64,000 nt of DNA, from NCBI GenBank assembly GCA_013400115.1, contig VXBP01002352.1, forward strand, positions 248,001 to 312,000, given 5' to 3'. The number at the start of each line of letters is the position of its first letter. Within the stretch, counting starts at the first letter, position 1. This DNA is from Rhinopomastus cyanomelas (taxonomy: Eukaryota; Chordata; Aves; Bucerotiformes; Rhinopomastidae). Under the pieces are notes generated by a model, which did not search any database, had not been told where the DNA came from, and saw only the letters and a list, made by a program, of their open reading frames with translations. The position numbers were made by a program, and so were the translations under genes. Shown here in pieces: positions 22,570 through 34,798 of the stretch.

Positions 22570-24890
22570 CTGGAAAGAGAAGGTATGTTTTTAGGACAGC
22601 CCTCAGGACTCCAGTCAGCATCTGAATGCACTCCAGGCTTACAGAGGGGCTAACAGCCACAGCCAGGAGTTGCACGTAGTTAATTCTCTGTGCATTTACA
22701 CCCATAAATACATCAAACAAAAAATTAAACGTGTTCCAAGGAGTGTGTAAAGCATTTGGCACCTAGCAACGAATGAGAGACCTGCAGACTCCTTAATAAT
22801 GGATTTTTCTCAAAATCTCAAGCTGACTTGGGGAAAAAATACACAGATTGAATAGCAAAGTATAGGGTAAGGGGTACCACGTCACAGCTAACTGGGCAGG
22901 TATTTGCCAGGGTTCAACATCAGAGGGAACAGTAGATTATTTACTTGTGAGCTCCAGTTACTTGCAGACATGAAAGGAAAATTGTTCTTGCCTGGCTGCT
23001 TGGCATTTTTACTTTGCCTTTAAAACATAAAGTTTTATCAAAATGGTTAAGTATTATAAAAATAATTTGCCACCCAGTTATTTGCCTCAGGAGCATTTCC
23101 GCTGGTTGATCTGAGTGCCACAGGCTGCGAATAATGGTTTAAATCCTGTTGAAATCGGCGCCGTTCCTCACGCTGCCTAGCACTGTTCACGTGCTGCTTG
23201 TTCCAGCTGGAGCTCTCCAACAGTTTCAGTCTCTATGTTGGAAGCTGGAAGGAGTGGAATGCTCTTGCCATCCCTTTTTCCTATGCTGGGAATTATTTTC
23301 TGCAATTAAAGTCAGGTCCCTTAATTCTTTGTTAACTAGGTACACCGAGCATGAGGCTATTTGCATGCCAGTATCTACTAATTGGTTAAGATACCCAAGT
23401 CGTTCTACACAGACTAGATGAATCTGAGTGAGATTTGGAAAGGTTGCAGAAAGCATCAGGACAAAATCGACTCTTTGCTTGTATGAGCTGGGTGGCAGCT
23501 GCTGGAACAGCTGGCTGGCTGCCCATGTGCGTGGGGATGCCCCCAGACAGACACTAGGGTAAAGACCAACATCTGCAGCTCAACGTGATGCTTTTGGTTG
23601 GAATTTATGTCTAATGATTACGGGGGCTATGAAGTTGCTTGGCAGAACCGAACTGGTACGTCGCAGCGTAAATGATTCACCATGAATTGCTGCCATTTCC
23701 TAATGAAATTGGTTTTGCAGTTGGAAAGTTGGAGGTGTTGGAAGTCCTTCTCGCAGATGTGTTTGGGGGTATGTGGTGCTCTAGGTGGCCTCTCCACACT
23801 GCTCTTGCAGACAAGCTCAGAGCTGTAGCCTTTAGCCAAATGTTTCCATGGAACGATCCAACTGGGCTTGAATTTTCAATGGGCTGGGAGTAGGTGACCA
23901 TGAAGTAATATCCGATGGGACCGTCTCTCGAGCAGTCAGTGCGGAGAGTCATGAAAGGAAAGTCACTGCACCCAGACATCCAGTTCCCAACGTGTGAACA
24001 TTAACACGCTGTCACTTAGGAGCAGTATGGGATTGGTGCCTCTTTGCAATCAAACCCTCTTTCCTAGGAGCACTGCCAGGGCTGTCGGGAGCGGTGTGCA
24101 GGGCTGTGCCTGTGTGCCCGTTGATGGTTGCCGCTCAGGATGTCCATGGGTTCCCCCTGCTAAGCTGCACCGTGCACCAGCATGAGTCTCAAACCCTGGG
24201 GACTCACCAGACCGCTGTCTCTCACACACAGCAACTGATCTGTTCAGAACCCTTCCCATGACTTTTTGCCTCATGGCAAGATGACAGACAATGTGCCCAG
24301 GTTCCTCAGGGAGCCGTCTGCCTCTTGAGCAGCACGCAAGGGTGTGGTGTGTGTGTGTGCCAGCAGATAATTGTCATTTGTATTTGTAAGTGCAAAAGCA
24401 TCAAACTACCATTAACAATAATTAAAATTTGATTCTAAACCATCCACGACAGCACTGGTAAGTAATTTTAGTCCTAGAAAATAATTTATTGGAGTAACAT
24501 CGCTGCAGGGTTATAATAAAGTAATTAATACCCTGCAACAGCATGTAGCGGCTCTTAGCATTACACAATTTATGGCAGCCATAAAAAATCAAGCTAAAGC
24601 ATAAGCAACCCAAAGAGGCAGCGAGAGGAATTACAAGGAGCAATAACTTTATCCATCAAATGCCAGCAAAAAATGAGCTTTATGAGGCCACGTTGCGACT
24701 CGGTGGCATTACTCATGTGAGTAATGGCTCGCTAATGTGTAGACAAAATGAAAACGTTTTGAGTTATGGCTCGGTGCCGTATGAATGTTGGCTACTTCTG
24801 GGCGTGCGTGCTCTCCAGCGAGTGAAGGTGAGTTTGAGAACCGCTAGGGAACGCAAGGACTTTCCGAGGGCTTCGCAAACCGTTACTTAC
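22570..24890 (-). other. PDZRN3: PDZRN3 intron (2.3 kb)
   Basis: The donor is AGA|GTAAGT, a near-perfect consensus, and the acceptor TTTCCAG. No CR1 was recognised. A short GT dinucleotide run lies at about 24343-24358, and 24420-24650 is AT-rich. Confidence 0.9.
24343..24358 (+). repeat. Short GT dinucleotide run
   Basis: 'gtggtgtgtgtgtgtgcc', a short microsatellite in a PDZRN3 intron, 'possibly' length-variable. Confidence 0.7.
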
Positions 24891-25144
24891 TCTTCGGGCA
24901 GGAGGTAGGGGTCTAGCACGGAGACGGGGGGAGTCGGGGAGCCCATCTTGCTTAGAGCCATGATGTGTTCAAAGGTGATATCTGTCTGCGTCCCCACATC
25001 GACCAGCTGCGAGTCCTGAGCAGCAGTGAACGTCTTGGTGCGGGGAGTTCTTCTGAGGACCTGCACCACGATGGGCTCCTTGGCCGTTTTGAAGGCTTCC
25101 ACTGCCTGCTCGTGTGTGGCTTTAGATAAATCCTTCCCATTGAC
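24891..25144 (-). CDS. PDZRN3: PDZRN3 exon, C-terminal half of PDZ1 plus linker (254 nt)
   Basis: It encodes residues 24-107 and two bases of codon 108 in the short form. It begins Val-Asn-Gly-Lys-Asp-Leu after a CGCAG acceptor, so it enters PDZ1 in mid-domain. 'THEQAVEAFKTAKEPIVVQVLRR' spans the alpha-B helix and last strand of PDZ1. The linker continues with 'GTQTDITFEHIMALSKM' to 'LLPE'. Two extra residues (Ser-Val in 'PPVSVLDPY') seem to be present compared with my memory of human. In full-length mRNA this exon joins upstream PDZ1 exons; in the short form it joins the exon at 42121-42189. Both joins need phase 0, and that is what is seen. Confidence 0.97.
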
Positions 25145-26531
25145 CTGCGGCAAGACAGAAAGTTGGTGAGAAAGTGGGCAGTATCTTTGCTGGGTTTGAC
25201 TGTCAACCCTCAGCTTCCATAAAAAGGTTTATCCAGCAGCTACTAGGACCTGTGCACACAATCTTCACATCTCTCCTTTTCTCCCTTCACCACGGTAACG
25301 TTACAGACTCCATGCTCTGCTTTTTATTTTGAAAGATTTTACAGAGCTCACTCCGAGCTCGAGTACACACCAGCACCCCATTTGTTTCTTACCAGTCAGA
25401 AACCCCTCAGCCCTTGTTCAAACAGAGCAAGTTATTGATTCTCATGTAGTTTTTCTAGTTTTTCTGGTTTAATTTATTAATCTTTTACCCTTTAAGCTGA
25501 ACAAAACTGCTGGGACAAGTTCTGAACTGACAAAACCATGTATTTGTGTCTGATAAACAGGTTTTTCAGATGAAACATGATGGTGGTACCCAGTCGCTGC
25601 AATAAAAACCTGTGTTTTAGGGATGAGTGTGGATGGACATCATGCTGGGACAGTGAATAAGGCAAAACCAATCATGGTCTCTTTTATTTGGTGAATATCT
25701 TTTTGTCTGTGTATCTTAGCTGTTTTCCATCCCCAGATCTCACCACTGTTAGCTCCTGGACTAAATCCTTTACTAAACATGACTGAGACACTAGCCATAC
25801 GTGCCAGGCCATGGAAGGTGGGGGGCTGAAAAGAGAGCCTGAACACAGACACCTTCTGTCTCAAAGCTGTCGTGAAGTTCCTGTTCAGAGCAGCAAAACC
25901 AAGATAAGACATTTGATTCTAGACACAGTTTCAAATGCTTGGCAAGCAGACGGGTCCTTCCTGATCCACAGAGGTCGTGAGCACTTCCAACCCGCTGTGG
26001 CTTTGCATTTCAGTCATGCTTAAACTTCCTTCCTCCCATGGTTTCTAATGAATTCTTCTGTAAGTATCTCAGTCTACCCAGGGGCTGTGAAGGAGATGAG
26101 GTCATCGTAGTCAGAATTTTTATAAAGCTGCAAACCCATAACTCTCATTTCAAGTTTTGATTCGTGAGAGATTTTAATGCCTTGCCTCTCCCGCGGTACA
26201 GATTGTGATTTTCAGGGAGCTGAACACAGCGAACGGTTTGGAACAAGCTGGGGAAAAGAAGGCAACTGTGCTGCAAACACTGAGGGTCCTGCTGTTTCCA
26301 GTCTCACACAGACGTTTCTTCTGAAACTTGGCCTGTTTGTTGAGACAGCTGTAAATCCAGAAGTTCTCTTGGCCAATATGCAAAACCCCCTGTGTGACAG
26401 AAACAGTGGGAACCACAGGTAACTCCAGCAAGTCTTTATCCTTTTTAATACAGAGGAAAAGAAACAATTGCAGAGGAGCTTCCCAGAACGATTTGTCAGT
26501 GAAAGCTGTGTAGTGAAACTGCGATCCTAAA

Positions 26532-27050
26532 GTGTGGTGAGACCACATCTGGAGTGTCGTGTCCAGTTCTGGGCCCCTCCGTTCAAGAGGGATGTGCAGA
26601 TGCTGGAGGGAGTCCAGCGTAGAGCAATGAGGATGGAGAAGGAAGTGGAGCACCTCCCTGATGAGGAGAGGCTGAGGGAGCTGGGTTCCTTTAGCTTGGA
26701 GGAGGCTGAGGAGTGACCTCATTAATGTCTATAATTATTTGAAGGGTGGGTGTCAGGAGGATGTAGCCAGGCTCTTCTCAGTGTCATCTAGTCATAGGAT
26801 GAGGGGCAATGGTTTTAAGCTGGAACATGGGAGGTTCCACATAAATATGAGAAGGAACTTCTTCCCAGTGAGGGTGACAGAGCGCTGGAAGGGGCTGCCT
26901 ATGTGGGTTGTGGAGTCTCCTTCTCTGGAGATGTTTAAGACCCACCTGGATGTGTTCCTATGTGACTTGTTCTAGGTGATCCTGCTGCGTCAGGGGGATT
27001 GGACTAGATGATCTTTCAAGGTCCCTTCCAATCCCTAATGATTCTATGAT
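26532..27050 (+). mobile_element. CR1 LINE, 5'-truncated, about 0.5 kb
   Basis: It begins within the ORF2 C-terminal region ('VRPHLECRVQFWAPPFKRDV' frame). It runs on through 'gaggaggctgaggagtgacct' and 'gaaggaacttcttcccag' to 'gattggactagatgatctt' and the 'attctatgat' tail. The reading frame is interrupted after 26716. It is antisense to PDZRN3. Confidence 0.93.
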
Positions 27051-28440
27051 CATGTTATCATATAATTGTTACCATGTTCTCTGGACTGGGGTAAGCGGTG
27101 CCTGTCATGTAGACATAAACTGCAATTTGAGAGCTGAAGATGCTACTAGCCCAGCTCACAGCAGTCCTTCTCCCCAGGCCCCATACCCTGTGTATAAGTT
27201 TGCCTTACACCATCCCTTTCCAATCAGACAGTTATTCACCTAATAAGTTAGATCACTGTCTCCATAATCAGAGCTGCACGTGGAAACCTCTGCCTTCTTC
27301 ATGGAAGAGTAGACACACTACATTTTCCAAGGCATCAACATAACAAATTGCCAAGACTGGATGTAGAGGCAATAGCGTCAAGTCTCAGGTTTAGAGGTGG
27401 CTGCTGCTTTGTCATTTAATCACTCTTGTATCTGTCTGAAACACACTCTGCCCCATCAGCTTCTTGAATGTGATGGAAAACCCTAAAATGTAGCTGGATT
27501 CCTCTGTCTTTATTTGTGTCAGCACTTAGTTCTCACTGTTCAGTCCCATTAAAGTCAGTGGGGCAAGTGAAGGAGTAACTGAACTCAGCCCACACTTAAC
27601 ATATTGCCCGCAGCAAAAAGCTGGGTGATAATAAGAAGCCAGAATAGGCTGCAAAGGCACATAAACACATTTTGGTTTGTTTTAGAAAGGGGATGACACT
27701 GGTTGGTTCTTGTGTTAAGCAGAGGAAGGTGTTCACATCACATTTACACCCTGCAAACACCCCTACTGAAGGCAATTGCTCGCAGTCCTGCACAGCCCAG
27801 TCAAGTTAAATATCATTAACTTGCCCAATTGAGCAGATTACCTTAAAACAATTTGTACAGCTGTAAAATGAAGTTCAGGGTAATGCTTTCTTCTGGAAGG
27901 AGGAAATGCTGATTATGGTCGGAGTTTTATTGTTTGCAGCAAATGAAATGTCACACATTTTACTGTGTGCATCAACTTGAGTCTAACAAGCAATCAACAG
28001 AGGAAAGAATCAAAATAAAAAAGCCTAAATGGCAGAAGTGCAGTGTTTTTCAGAAATGTGCTCAGTAACTGTTGAGCAGGAAACTTTCCATGTGAGCTGC
28101 TTTCTACAGCTTTATGCTAAAACCTGGTGAAGTCATGCAAAGGGCAGCTTTCTGGTTTATCCTCCAATATTGCAATGAGCTTGGACTTCAGAGAGTTTAG
28201 TACAGACCCGTTTTTTAGTTTGGGTCCCTTAGGGCACTTTATTGCTGCAAATCCACAGGCAGACTTTGTGTTTTCTTAGGTAATTGTTGCATAAATAACT
28301 TCCAAGTTGAGTTGCTGTTGTGCAGGAACAGGCAGTGGCTGGACTATGTCATAAATCAGTACTACAGGAATTAATTCAAATAGTAACCTGATGGAGTTTC
28401 CTACAGGCTACGACTCTGGACTGCCTGGTCTGGTGAGCAG

Positions 28441-28516
28441 TGTTGCTGCCCATGGCAGGGGGATTGGAACTAGATGATCTCTGAGGTCCCTTCCAACCTA
28501 AACCATTCTGTGACTC
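28441..28516 (+). repeat. CR1 LINE 3'-end fragment
   Basis: 'ccatggcagggggattgga' and 'actagatgatctctgaggt' followed by 'aaccattctgtgactcc', the CR1 3' tip in plus orientation. Confidence 0.85.
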
Positions 28517-30039
28517 CACTAGCTCTACAACGCAGTGAGAAAGCAAAGTGCCGCGCAGCCAGGTGAAGGATGCAAGACCAAATTTTAGAAGCAGGGAGAA
28601 GAACCAGCTCAGTTTTACCCTAAAGCCTCTCCTCCTGCAAAGGGGAAAGGTTTGTGACTTTCTGCCTTTTGGTTGAGACTCAACATTTCATGATCCTGCC
28701 CGCTGCTGCCACCACTGAGCTCCCCCTCTGTTGGTTTTCACAAAGTCCCATTTGTCAGCGACTTCACTGTAGCTACCAGACAGTGACTCAGACTGCTGAG
28801 GAGCATGTGTTCATCTTGTTCAGCATCACTGGCCACAACAACATCCCCAGCAGAGGGGATGGGGGAAACCTATTAATAGGCAAGTTCAAAGTGCTGTAAG
28901 TCTGGCATCAAGGCTGCTTCTCTAGAACTTCACTCCTTGTATTGCTTGCTCCAAGTCAGCACCGAGCACTTCATGGGGTATTTGTATTCAACAGTGTCTA
29001 CTTGGGCTTTTCAGGATATTAGGGCTTGGCAGAGCATGGTAAATAAATAACTGTGATAGGGAATTTATATGTGATGTATATACTGGTCTATATCACGGGG
29101 TTGATAAGTTGGCAGTGATTATAGTAAAGGAAAGCATAACTCACTGTGCTGTTATTGTCATGGGTTCCTTAACCCTCTGCTAAAATATGGGGGGTGATTT
29201 TGTCTTTAGAAGTGAGTAACTCTGTAAAATATGGCAGCTCCCACATCACAGTAGGCAAACACAGTAGGCAAACAATTCTCCTTACAGTAGCCACACATGA
29301 TGAGTGGTTTCAGGGTCAGTCTGTGGATCTCTGACAAGAGACCGATTCCTAAACTCAAACCAAGTGGAATCCTTTTAGGTCCACAGGGTCGTGTTTTGCC
29401 CACCACTCTGGGCCAATGTGGTGGGGGGCTCTGACCTATCAAGACATGTTCAGAGCTGCACTATTAAAATAAGGATTAATGGGTTGCACGGAGCTATTGC
29501 TATTAACTATTTACATTCTGAACATGGAGTAATATGAAAAAATACACTTTGATGTGATTTGTGCAAGAGAAATTGCAGTGTCTGAAGTAGGGCCCTTAGC
29601 CTGTAGTGACTGACAAGCACCAAGCAGTGAATAGTTTGTATTTAATTGACATTTTAGTATTTCCCATCCCAGGACCCCAATAACATAACGTTCTAGTGAA
29701 AGAGCATGAGGATGCTGAAATACTTGGCTAGTGAAAACGATTAGTTCCCAAGTCTGCTTATGTACAACCAACCCAAATGGCTTTTTTTGTCCAATCCCCC
29801 CCAAACAAGTATCGTTCTTTCATTTTTAGTAGCACTAAACTGATGGAGAAACTCTATGATGGCCATGGCCTGACTTTTGGTGTCCCCGTACATCAAACAC
29901 TCATGGCTGATTTTGAGTCCTTCCAAAACGTGAGCAAATAGATGGCATGAAGATTGCTAGTTCACATTTGACAAACAATTATTCCCAGGGTTTCAAAGCC
30001 AATAAATATGTCTGTGCAGTTTCACTTTGTTAAAAAAAC

Positions 30040-30090
30040 ATAGAGTCATAGACTTAGAATCATAGAATCATTACAGACTGGAAGGGACTT
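30040..30090 (-). repeat. CR1 LINE 3'-tip fragment
   Basis: An octamer-like run ('agagtcatagacttagaatc', 'atagaatcatt') is followed by 'acagactggaagggactt'. Only the last few tens of bases of CR1 remain. Confidence 0.75.
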
Positions 30091-32502
30091 GATTCCTGAT
30101 GCTGCTAAACTGTGCTCAGCAAACCCTTTCCTTATAAATAGTTACATCTGAAATAACACAGAATAAAAATTAAATCAAATCCAGGCGTATGAATGCTGCA
30201 GGAGGCTGCCAAACCCTACAAATACGAATCATTCCTCAAGAACCTTAACACGCCGCGTGGCAGAGACAATGGGAGCTTTCATGGCACCAGAGATGGGCAA
30301 ATTAACTTGTCTGAGACGTTGAAACGCTCAGCTTTTGGGTGCTCTTTGTGTTGGAAATGTGTGGAATATGAAGAAAGCTCTGGTTCAGCTGAAGTGTGAG
30401 TAGTAAAACTGAGCTGAAAGGGCTTTGATGAGCTTGGTGGTGGAGCCAGATAGGAGGTTTAGCAGCTGCATGAGACACAGAGCTAAATAGTCTGGATGAA
30501 GACCGTGCAGTAAATAAGGAGGAGATGCTTGAATTTTTTAAATAGAACTTATGTAAGGATTACGAAATAGCACAGCATTCATAGTTATTTTATTTTATAG
30601 TATGGTAATTTAGAGCATCTAGAGTATTTGTCACAAGGTTAGGCTGCAGAGAGCACGGTACCCAAAGGCAACAAGAAGTCTATAAATAAACATGGCATAA
30701 TCCAGTCTGGGAAGTCAGTGCCTCCTGGAAGTTTTCTTTAGCACTTGCAAAGAAAAGTCATTGGAGCTTGATTTGATGCTCACTAAATTCATAGGGAGTT
30801 TTGCCTGTGCAGTGCCTGACTCTGCAGTTCAGGCTCTGACTGAAAGAGAGATGAATCCAACAGCAAAGCGAGCTGTCGTGGAGCTGAGCGTTGCCAGCGG
30901 TGATCACTTGGCATGGCCCCGCTGAAAATGGAAAGGAAAACGCTGTCGTGGCCCCTTAGGGTAAAACATGATGTGTATTTGTAACGGAGAAAAAGAGAGG
31001 TCATCCAACAGGTAAAGCCACAAGACAAATCCAAAAGGAGGGGCCCACCAAAGAAATAATTGGACATGATGTCTTGAACTCTCATGTCCCTCACGGGGCT
31101 TTCATGAATTGCTTCAAAGGAGTAAGTGATGAGGAAAAATAATCAGGAATTAATAATTGGAAAAGAATAAGTGAGAATGACAACATGCTGTATCTGGCCA
31201 AAAATAGAAGCAGCAGATGATCTCCACTGTTGAACCCTAAAAATCAAGTGAAACAGCTAAAGGATAGTTAGGAGATGCAAAAGCAACAAATGCAACATGA
31301 CCATGAGATCAACCTTCTATGAACCTTGAAAAAGGATGGAGAAGCTTGAGTGCTACCTTGGAGATAAGAGTAGAAACGTGCAGCAGGACCTTTCTGGGTA
31401 GTACTGGTGAGACCCAGGTGCCTTCTTGAGTCTCTTTTCAGGTCTCTCTTGTGTTGGTAGCTACTTATTAAATAGGTTGTCAGATGCTGGATGTGTGTGT
31501 TCTAGGATATAGGATGCTACAGTACATGTGGCCACTACAGAGGGAGGAAGACCAAATCAGTGGTGGGTGATGCAGCAAAGAGAAAAGAGAGAACAAAGAA
31601 AACCCCTCATGTCTTTATGGGCTTGAGAAGAATTGGCAGGACCTAGCCAGGACGTGGCTTTCTGTATAACTGTGTGTTGTGGGATAGGCAACAGCTTCTC
31701 TCTCTGTCAGAGCTGTATGGGACATTTCTGCCCCTCCTGTTGAAATCTCCTCCTTCCTCTTTTAATTCTGGGTGTGTGTCACATCAAACCACCTTTTGTG
31801 AGCACAGATTTTCTCATGTTTTACACCCCACATACATGCTTTCTACTGAGAGGTTTGGTATCTCCCAACCATTTCTGAGCCAACTGCTGCTATTTTGATG
31901 CTAATTTCAGGCCAGAGTTTCCTGAGGGCCAAACTGGCCCAGGATCTGAAGGCTGCTGGGAGCCCTCCAGCTTCCACACTGGGAGAACAAGGCTAGACTG
32001 GGACTTTGCAACCACAACTGAGATGACAGACCTGTTACTAGAAATCACATCCTGCTTTTGGTTTGAGGCATGAGGGAGGTATTTTGCTAAGACAGTACGT
32101 AGCTGTGTTACTACAGAAATGTCATTTTATCAATAGCTGCTGTTTAATTATTGATCAGGGGAAGTGATTTACATGTCTCATTTTTCTGGGCATGCAGAGA
32201 AAACTAATTAATTGCCACTTAGTTGACAGCAAACATCAACTGGGGGCTTTCAGGAATATCAAATTGTGTCACTCATTTACAGAGACAGCATTTCCTCCTG
32301 GTTACCACCAATCCTTCTTTTCATTTCTTTCTGATGCAACACTAAGAGAAAACCCAGTACTTGTTATTGCTCTTTCCCCTGACAGCAGAATTTTCAGATC
32401 TGGTTTATCTACATAAGAAGGAAGTTGCCTGAACTTCTTCCCCGATTTCCACTTGCAGTCACACATGGGACACGTGCAGGAGCCTGGGGATCCTGGCAAC
32501 CC

Positions 32503-33134
32503 CAGACAGTGTGCCCTTGCAGCTCAGAAAGCCAACCAAGCCCTGGGCTGCATCAAATGAAGCAGTGACAGTCAAGAGAGGTGATTCTCCCCCTCTACTC
32601 TCCACTGGTCAGACCCCACCTGGACGACTGTGTCCAGTTCTGGAGGCCCCAACATCAGAGGGACAGAGAGCTCCTGAAACAGGTCCAGAGGAGAGCAACT
32701 CAAATGAGCAGAGGGCTGGAGCACCTCCCCTATGAGGACAGGCTGAGCAAGTTAGGGTTGTTCAGCCTGGACAAGAAGAGGCTCCCAGCTGACCTTCGAG
32801 CGGCTTCCCAATCTCTGAATAGGTCTACAAGAAAGCTAGAGGGCTTTTGACATGGGTGTGTAGCGAGAGGACAGGGGGAAAGGGTTCCCAAACTTGAAGA
32901 GAGGACATTGAGGTTGGACATGAGGAACAAATTCTTTGCTGTGAGGGTGCTGAGGTGCTGGAACAGGTCGCCCAGGGAGGTTGTGTCTGCCCCATCTGTG
33001 GCAGTGTTGAAGGCCAGGTTGTCTGGGGCCCTGAGTAACCTGCTCCAGTGAAGGTGTCCCTGCCTGTGCATGGGGGTTGGAACTGGATGATCCTTAAGGT
33101 CCCTTCCAACCCTGGCCTTTCAATGACTCTGTGA
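32503..33134 (+). mobile_element. CR1 LINE, 5'-truncated, about 0.63 kb
   Basis: It includes 'agacagtgtgcccttgcag', an ORF2 C-terminal frame ('LYSPLVRPHLDDCVQFW', 'VQRRATQMSRGLEHL') from 32581 and 'ggtgctgaggtgctggaac'. It ends 'gggttggaactggatgat' with a decayed 'caatgactctgtgac' tail. It differs in several blocks from the 26532 copy, so it is probably another CR1 subfamily. Antisense to PDZRN3. Confidence 0.93.
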
Positions 33135-34459
33135 CAGGTGACTCAAGGGCAATGGGCCAGGGCTGTGCTAGAAGGAGGCTTGCAGAAGAGCGTGAGGCTG
33201 GACACTCAAACAGCGTGCAGCTGAGGAGGTTTGTAGATGAAGTATGCTTGGATGCTGGTGGAAGGAGTTAACTGAAAGGCTGAGGAAAGCAGAAAATCCC
33301 TGCACCTAGAGCTACACACAATTTCCTGTGTGTTGTTATAATTACTTTGAACTTTATTTTTGCTTTAATAGTGTGCAACATCGTTTGCTGTTTCTGGTGT
33401 TGGGGATGCACACCAGAAAATAGAGAGGTTTTGGGAAAAGAAAATTATTTTTCCATCCATCAGGTTAGACTGATTTAGATGGGCTTGATGTCATGAATAG
33501 CAAACATTGGTATGCATTGTTGGTTCTTCTGTGCCTCACAAATGTCACAGAGGAAAAGACACTTTTTTGCCTAAGAATGAGTAAGCAGCTTTTCTTTGTA
33601 GAAATTCATGCAAATCCTTGGGAAGTGCCCTATAAAAATGCTAGTTCTGTTAGACTACAGACGTCTGTGCTCCATTTAAAACGCTCTTTATGGTCTGATT
33701 CACTTCTTTAGCAAGTTCTTAAGAAGTCTGCATGCTAAGAAAAAGCAGCAGAACTTTAAAGATTTTAATAGAAACTGGAGCAGCAAAAAGCCTGTTTTTC
33801 TAAACCCCCTTTTCCTCAGGAACTGGAGAGAGAAGGTTCAAAATATAGGTTAATTCTGCTCGCAGCTCCATCTAATCCCCCTTTTATTTCCCTCATATGG
33901 ACAGTCTCTCTCTCTCAAAACCCCAGAATCACATTGTTTAGTAATAGACTGTTTCCATGTGTGTGCATTTCCCTCCTGCCTCAGGAGCCATCCACGACAA
34001 AAACAGTTAAGGCCAAGGAAAAATTCTCTGCCTAAGCGTACAGAAGACATTTGTTCTCTAAAGCGTTAACTTCCACATGGAAAATCTTGGGAGAAAGACC
34101 CTTGAAATAAAGGAATTTGTATTTGGCTGGTAATGAGCACATTCAGTATGAAGAAGGCAGCGCCAGCGCTGTCCGCAGCATGCTAAAGTGTCCCTGCTCT
34201 GGGTTGGGTTCTCAGGCTCCGCTCCAGTGTACAACAGCTCAACACAAAACCACAGGGATTTTATCGTTTGATTCAGTGCAAACAGATTCAGACTCACGAT
34301 GAGGCTTCAGAGACTTGGGCTTTCTCTATGAGCAGAGTTTGCTTGGAGCCTCCCTTTCTTTCTTAAATACCCACACACCATGGTAAATCGCTTTTCATCG
34401 GGGCAGAAATGCTTCTTCCCATTGTGCCAGCATTAAAAATTGGATCTTTTGGGCATCTG

Positions 34460-34503
34460 TTCATGATCCTAAAGGTCTTTTCCAGCCAAAACAATTCTTT
34501 GAT
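34460..34503 (+). repeat. CR1 LINE 3'-tip fragment
   Basis: 'gttcatgatcctaaaggtc' then 'ttttccagccaaaac' and 'aattctttgatg'. It abuts, head to tail, the larger copy that starts at about 34507. Confidence 0.75.
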
Positions 34504-34506
34504 GCC

Positions 34507-34798
34507 ATACCTCCAAGGAGCTTGCGGAGAGGTGGGGGCTGGTCTCTTCTCCCAAGGAACAGGGGATAGGATGAGGGGAAATGGCCTCCAGTTGCACCAC
34601 GGGAAGTTCATGTTGGACATGAGGTAAAGCTTAATGGAGGGGGTCCTCAGCTCTTGGAACCGCCCAGGGAGGTGCTTGAATTCCTGGATGTGTTTCAAAG
34701 TTCTGGAGCGTAGGGACAGGGTCTAGTAGTGGGCTGGGTTAATGGTTGGACTTGGTGATCTTTAAGGTCTTTTCCATCCAAAACCATTCCGTGATTCC
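34507..34798 (+). repeat. CR1 LINE, 5'-truncated
   Basis: It runs from 'gcttgcggagaggtggggg' through 'ggatgtgtttcaaagttct' to 'ggttggacttggtgatctt' and 'accattccgtgattcc'. It has the same orientation as the fragment just left of it. Confidence 0.9.

Noticed and set aside
26174..26722. 182-codon minus-strand open frame
   Set aside because: Its right half is the antisense of a CR1 copy and the rest shows no family resemblance.
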